In this document: piece by piece, positions 60,781-64,000 of the stretch
Layout of the letters: each line of letters opens with the position of its first letter
Numbering within the stretch: the first letter of the stretch is position 1
Assembly (NCBI GenBank): GCA_030827005.1
Contig: JAVBJL010000008.1
Span: 23,926-87,925, forward strand
Reading direction: 5' to 3'
Source of the DNA: Wigglesworthia glossinidia
GTDB lineage: Bacteria > Pseudomonadota > Gammaproteobacteria > Enterobacterales > Enterobacteriaceae
DNA: 64,000 nucleotides
Made by a program: the position numbers and the translations under genes
The notes under the pieces: model-generated
Told to the model about the DNA's origin: nothing
Database searches by the model: none
What the model saw: only the letters and a program-made list of their open reading frames with translations

Positions 60781-61498
60781 TTATGAAAAATTACCTAAAT
60801 AAATATTTTTTACATAATCATTTTTTTTAATACTTTTTGGAGATCCTGATGCAATTAATTTTCCTTGATGTATAATATATATACGATGACATATCGAAAA
60901 TATTTCACGTACATTATGATCGGTAATTATTATTCCAAGATTTTTTTGGGATAATTTTTGAATAGTTTTTTTAATATTTAAAATTGCAATAGGATCAACG
61001 CCAGAAAATGGCTCATCAAGTAAAATAAATTTTGGTTTAATAGCGAGAGTACGTGCAATCTCTAACCTACGTTTTTCTCCTCCAGATAAAACATATCCTA
61101 AATTATTTTGAATATGGCTGATTTTAAATTCTTCCATTAATTGCTGTGCCAATTGATTTTTTTTATATTGATTTAAATCGTAACGATTTTGTAATGCTAT
61201 CATTAAGTTATCTAATACACTAATTCCCAGTAATATTGATGGTTCTTGTGGTAAGTATCCAATTCCTAATTTGACACGTGCATATAATGGAAGACGACTA
61301 ATATCTTTGTTATTTAATATAATCGATCCTTGATCTGCGCGTAATACTCCGGCTATTATATAAAAAGTAGTTGTTTTACCTGCTCCGTTAGGACCTGCTA
61401 ATCCTATGATTTCTTTAGATTTTACATGCAAATTGATATTAGATATAATTTTTTTTTTTATATGATTTAAATATTTTGTTTACGTTTAATATAGACAT
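60781..61498 (-). CDS. lptB: LPS export ABC ATPase LptB, frameshifted in an A11 run
   Basis: LptB powers LptFG to extract LPS from the inner membrane. Walker A GPNGAGKTTTF, signature LSGGEKRRLEIARTLA, Walker B FILLDEPFSGVDP and switch His in ITDHNVRE are intact. The track ORF starts at TTG 61431 and lacks the first strand. Upstream, ATG 61498 opens MSILNVNKIFKSYKKK, matching E. coli MATLTAKNLAKAYKGR, but A11 (plus-strand T11, 61449-61459) puts it out of frame. A10 or A13 would join it to IISNINLHV and give 238-239 aa (241 in E. coli). It is normally essential, so slippage rescue or a miscounted run is likely. Confidence 0.9.
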
Positions 61499-61513
61499 AT
61501 AGCGTTTGTATTA

Positions 61514-61987
61514 TTACTTAAAAGTAAGTATGGTTTTAATTTGTTTATTACTGTTACCTTTTGCCTGAACAGTATTATTTTTTAAATTAATAATAATATT
61601 GTCACTAATTATAGTTCCGTTTTCTTGTTTAAGATTAACATTTTCTGATAAAAATAATACTTTATCTGTTATATTAAAGCGTATTCTTAAACAAGAAATT
61701 TGCATAATTATTTTATTTTTTTCAATTTGATTTAAAATAATTGGTGCCCCATATCCTTCTAAAAAATTCTTTGCATTTTTTTTTTGTATAAAAATAATCT
61801 TACTGGCTTGCATTATAAAATTTTTGTATTTTAACTGTACTTTTTCAGTAAAAATTACTTTTTTAGATGAAATATCAAAAATTTGATTATGTGAATAGAT
61901 TTGTATTTTTTCTGTTTTTATGTAATTTGCCAATGTTATTTTGCAAAATAAAATACAAAATATTATTAATAAATGTTTATTTTTCAT
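61514..61987 (-). CDS. lptA: LPS periplasmic bridge protein LptA
   Basis: LptA polymerises into the periplasmic bridge that conducts LPS from LptC to LptDE. A signal peptide of about 20 residues (HLLIIFCILFCKITLA) precedes an OstA-fold beta-jellyroll. IQIYSHNQIFDISSKKVIFTEKV and EGYGAPIILNQI parallel E. coli IHIESDQQSLDMQGNVVTFTGNV and DGYGKPATFYQM. Length 157 aa (185), with the C-terminal tail shortened. It overlaps lptC by 11 bases and is followed by lptB, the canonical lptC-lptA-lptB order. Confidence 0.92.
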   Translation of the reverse strand: MKNKHLLIIFCILFCKITLANYIKTEKIQIYSHNQIFDISSKKVIFTEKVQLKYKNFIMQASKIIFIQKKNAKNFLEGYGAPIILNQIEKNKIIMQISCLRIRFNITDKVLFLSENVNLKQENGTIISDNIIINLKNNTVQAKGNSNKQIKTILTFK

Positions 61988-62519
61988 GAAAAATAGTATT
62001 AATTGTATTTAATCTGATAAATTTTTTTTTTAAATTTCCTTGCATACTATTTCCAATAGAATAAAAATATATACCATATAAGCTAGTTTTTTTTTTGGAT
62101 ATGAAATCTTGTGTTTTTAAATTTATTTTAAAATTTTCAGTTAATACTTGTTTAATATGCGAGTGATAAAAAAAATTTTTAATTTTTACACTACCAGATA
62201 AATGTAAGTGATCTTTTGATAAATATGCTTGTATAGATTCTATAATCCATATTGGTACTTGATATTCATCAAAAATGATTATTTTTGGTTGAGAAAAAAA
62301 TACATGTTCATTGTGAGATATAACATGTATATATTGCGCTGAAATACTATATTTTAGCCCATCATGCATATGATGAATAAAAAATTTAGAATAATTTAAT
62401 TGATTTTTGATTTGCATGTAATATAATGCATATGCATTTTTTTTATACAGGGTTATTAATATTCCGGATAAAATTAAATAAAATAATTTTTTTATTTTAT
62501 ATAATCGAGTTATCTTCAT
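61977..62519 (-). CDS. lptC: LPS export protein LptC
   Basis: LptC is a bitopic inner-membrane protein passing LPS from LptB2FG to LptA. I start it at ATG 62519 (MKITRLYKIKKLFYLILSG), which gives one N-terminal membrane helix and 180 aa (191 in E. coli). The track start at 62630 adds 37 residues with no homology. The periplasmic domain reads GLKYSISAQYIHVISHNEHVFFSQPKII, matching E. coli ALSYRLIAQHVEYYSDQAVSWFTQPVL. SLYGIYFYSIGNSMQGNLKKK matches the LYGTTFNSSGLKMRGNLRSK end. It overlaps lptA. Confidence 0.9.
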   Translation of the reverse strand: MKITRLYKIKKLFYLILSGILITLYKKNAYALYYMQIKNQLNYSKFFIHHMHDGLKYSISAQYIHVISHNEHVFFSQPKIIIFDEYQVPIWIIESIQAYLSKDHLHLSGSVKIKNFFYHSHIKQVLTENFKINLKTQDFISKKKTSLYGIYFYSIGNSMQGNLKKKFIRLNTINTIFHEK

Positions 62520-62686
62520 GTTTTTAAAAAAACTATATAATTTTAAAAAATTTTTAAAAAGAAATATCAAAATAAATTTAATATAGTTTAATTTATAATA
62601 TCTTTTACATAACAAATTTATAAAAACCATATTTTATTATAAATGATATAATAATAAATTTAATACTGATTTGAAAAGGAGTATCA

Positions 62687-62974
62687 ATGAGTATTAATAG
62701 CATTAAATCAATACAGTTTATTAATAAATTAAATAGTATTGAAAAAAAAAATAATAATCAGTTGTATAAAAGAGACGTTATTTCAGTAAAGAAAAAACAA
62801 AAAAATCAAGATATAATAAATTTATTTTTTAAAAAAATAAAGCATCAAGAACACGTTGTCGATATAAAAAAAATAGAGAAAATACGTAACTCTATTGAAA
62901 AAAATTTATTATTTAACGATTTTAACAAAATAGCGGATTCTTTAATAGAAGACTCTATTTTTTTATCTAAATAA
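62687..62974 (+). CDS. flgM: Anti-sigma-28 factor FlgM
   Basis: FlgM holds sigma-28 (FliA) inactive until the flagellar hook-basal body is complete, and is then exported. At 95 aa it equals the usual length (97). It starts MSIN like enterobacterial MSID. The N-terminal half is disordered and Lys/Asn-rich, as expected for an exported chain. The C-terminal sigma-binding helices VDIKKIEKIRNSIEKNLLFN and FNKIADSLIEDSIF match INLERVEALKLAIRNGEL...TGKIADALIQEA. AAGGAG lies six to seven bases before the ATG. No other flagellar gene is in the window; its neighbours are lptC and nadC. Confidence 0.88.
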   Translation: MSINSIKSIQFINKLNSIEKKNNNQLYKRDVISVKKKQKNQDIINLFFKKIKHQEHVVDIKKIEKIRNSIEKNLLFNDFNKIADSLIEDSIFLSK

Positions 62975-63047
62975 AAAATTTTTGTAATTTCTTTTAAAAA
63001 GTTAAGATTTATATTTATAAAAAATTAACTACAAACTTATTATTTTT

Positions 63048-63914
63048 TTAATCAAAATGCATATTAAAATTTAAAGATCGCATGTCCTTTGTTAATTTTC
63101 CAATAGAAATATAGTCAATTCCTATAGAAGCAAATTTCAAAAGATTGTCTTTTGTAATATTTCCAGACACTTCTAATATCGCTCTATTTCTATTAATATT
63201 TACCGCTTGTATTATGTCTCGATAAACAAAATTATCGAGCATAATAATATCGGATCTAGCATTTAATGCTTCTTGAAATTCTTCGAGATTCTCTACTTCT
63301 GTTTCGATCGGAAGATTGGGATAGTTTATTTTTGCTGTTTTTATTAGATTAGTAATTGATTGAGCATATTTTATATGATTATCTTTTATTAAGATACTGT
63401 CAAAAAGTCCTAATCTATGATTACATGCTCCTCCGCATAAAACTGCATATTTTAACGCATATCTTAATCCAGGTATTGTTTTTCTAGTATCTCTTAGCTT
63501 TATATTGGTTTTTTTTAAAAGATCGGTATAAACTTTTACTTGTGTAGATATTCCTGATAAACTTTGAATAAAATTTAATGCTGTTCTTTCAGCAACTAAT
63601 ATGGATTTTACTGGTCCATATATATTGCAAATTAGTTGATTTTTATTTATTTTTTCTCCATCAGATATATACCAACGAATTTTTATACTATTATTTATTT
63701 GTTGGAATACTTCTTCGAACCATGTTTGACCGCATAAAATTCCATCCTCTTCTGTAAATACACTTGCTGATACATTATGATTAGTTTGTAATAAAGAAGT
63801 TGTAATATCAAAATTAATATCAATTTCTTTTCCAAGATCTTCTATAAGAGCTTGATAAACAGATTGGGATATATTTTTTTTTATACTTTTAATAAAACTT
63901 TGTTTTTTATTCAT
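63048..63914 (-). CDS. nadC: Quinolinate phosphoribosyltransferase
   Basis: NadC converts quinolinate and PRPP to nicotinate mononucleotide, the entry to NAD. VYQALIEDLGKEIDINFDITTS begins the core. ERTALNFIQSLSGISTQV, RDTRKTIPGLRYALKYAVLCGG and NHRLGLFDSILIKDNHI carry the substrate-binding Arg, Lys and His residues, and VSGNITKDNLLKFASIGIDYISIG the C-terminal phosphate site. Length 288 aa (297 in E. coli). The frame stays open from the ATG to the window edge, but nothing before the ATG resembles NadC. Confidence 0.96.
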   Translation of the reverse strand: MNKKQSFIKSIKKNISQSVYQALIEDLGKEIDINFDITTSLLQTNHNVSASVFTEEDGILCGQTWFEEVFQQINNSIKIRWYISDGEKINKNQLICNIYGPVKSILVAERTALNFIQSLSGISTQVKVYTDLLKKTNIKLRDTRKTIPGLRYALKYAVLCGGACNHRLGLFDSILIKDNHIKYAQSITNLIKTAKINYPNLPIETEVENLEEFQEALNARSDIIMLDNFVYRDIIQAVNINRNRAILEVSGNITKDNLLKFASIGIDYISIGKLTKDMRSLNFNMHFD

Positions 63915-64000
63915 GATATTTAAAGATCTTATAGAATATTTTTTAAAAAATTGTTTTAAAAGTTTTAATCCATTAAAATTTTGTCTTATAAAAGAATATT
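63915..64000. other. Sequence upstream of nadC at the window edge
   Basis: 86 bases with no recognised gene. The nadC frame continues open through it on the minus strand (YSFIRQNFNGLKLL... in part), but the peptide has no family resemblance I can see. It is probably leader DNA. Confidence 0.3.

Noticed and set aside
61988-62630. Extra 37 residues upstream of lptC in the track ORF
   Set aside because: No homology to LptC or KdsC, and a downstream ATG gives the proper single-helix N-terminus. It is taken as an open leader.
63915-64000. Open frame continuing upstream of nadC to the window edge
   Set aside because: 28 stop-free codons occur by chance with reasonable probability, and NadC homology begins only after the ATG.

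Overview
The window is a very AT-rich piece (by eye roughly a fifth to a quarter G+C) of a reduced gammaproteobacterial chromosome. Nearly every protein is recognisably the enterobacterial orthologue, and the gene order is a mosaic of short blocks matching Escherichia coli, with the genes between them deleted. I see no rRNA, insertion sequence, phage or CRISPR array. The mix is that of an obligate insect endosymbiont that still makes lipid A/LPS, riboflavin, pyridoxal phosphate and NAD. It also keeps a flagellar anti-sigma factor (flgM), H-NS, SlyA and Lpp. That combination fits Wigglesworthia (tsetse fly symbiont) better than Buchnera (no LPS) or Blochmannia (no flagella). The genus is an inference from gene content, not a database match.

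Layout: 1-8793 is the bamA(end)-skp-lpxD-fabZ-lpxA-lpxB-dnaE-accA block (outer membrane, lipid A, replication, fatty acids; rnhB is missing). 9034-13738 holds cvrA, a dadX-type alanine racemase and minCDE. 13740-16201 holds tsaB, xthA and purU. 16565-19534 holds galU, ugd and hns. 20004-26408 holds cls, yciC, yciK, ribA, pyrF and fabI. 26764-32339 is the complete sufABCDSE operon. 32358-36829 holds lpp, pyrG, eno and an LdtB-type L,D-transpeptidase. 36902-45408 is ychF-pth-prs-ispE-lolB facing hemA-prfA-prmC-kdsA. 45460-53856 holds nadE, fumC, a secreted PLD-type nuclease, nth, tyrS, pdxH, slyA, rnt, grxD and ribC. A tRNA-Val(GAC) follows at 53976-54050. 54258-58868 holds purM, dapA, purC, murA and ibaG. 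59407-63914 holds kdsD, lptB/lptA/lptC, flgM and nadC.

The genes work together around envelope biogenesis: lipid A (lpxDAB, fabZ), Kdo (kdsA, kdsD), LPS transport (lptABC), BamA and Skp, the Lpp lipoprotein with its likely anchoring enzyme, LolB, murA, alr, cardiolipin synthase and the Min division-site system. A second theme is cofactor supply: ribA/ribC, pdxH, nadC/nadE, hemA and Suf Fe-S assembly.

The most notable observation is that three otherwise well-conserved genes are interrupted by a frameshift lying exactly in a mononucleotide run: lolB (T9), nth (A9) and lptB (A11). Changing the run by one base restores full-length, E. coli-colinear proteins in all three. Neighbouring genes such as minC (A12) and minD (A11) carry equally long runs in frame. 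This is the pattern described for Buchnera and Blochmannia, where polymerase slippage on poly(A) tracts partly rescues frameshifted genes. Homopolymer sequencing error is the main alternative. Other points of interest are a strong hairpin just upstream of hns, a GC-rich hairpin after slyA, a perfect 18-bp palindrome in the ibaG/kdsD spacer and a G+C-rich islet with a tiny ORF upstream of minC.
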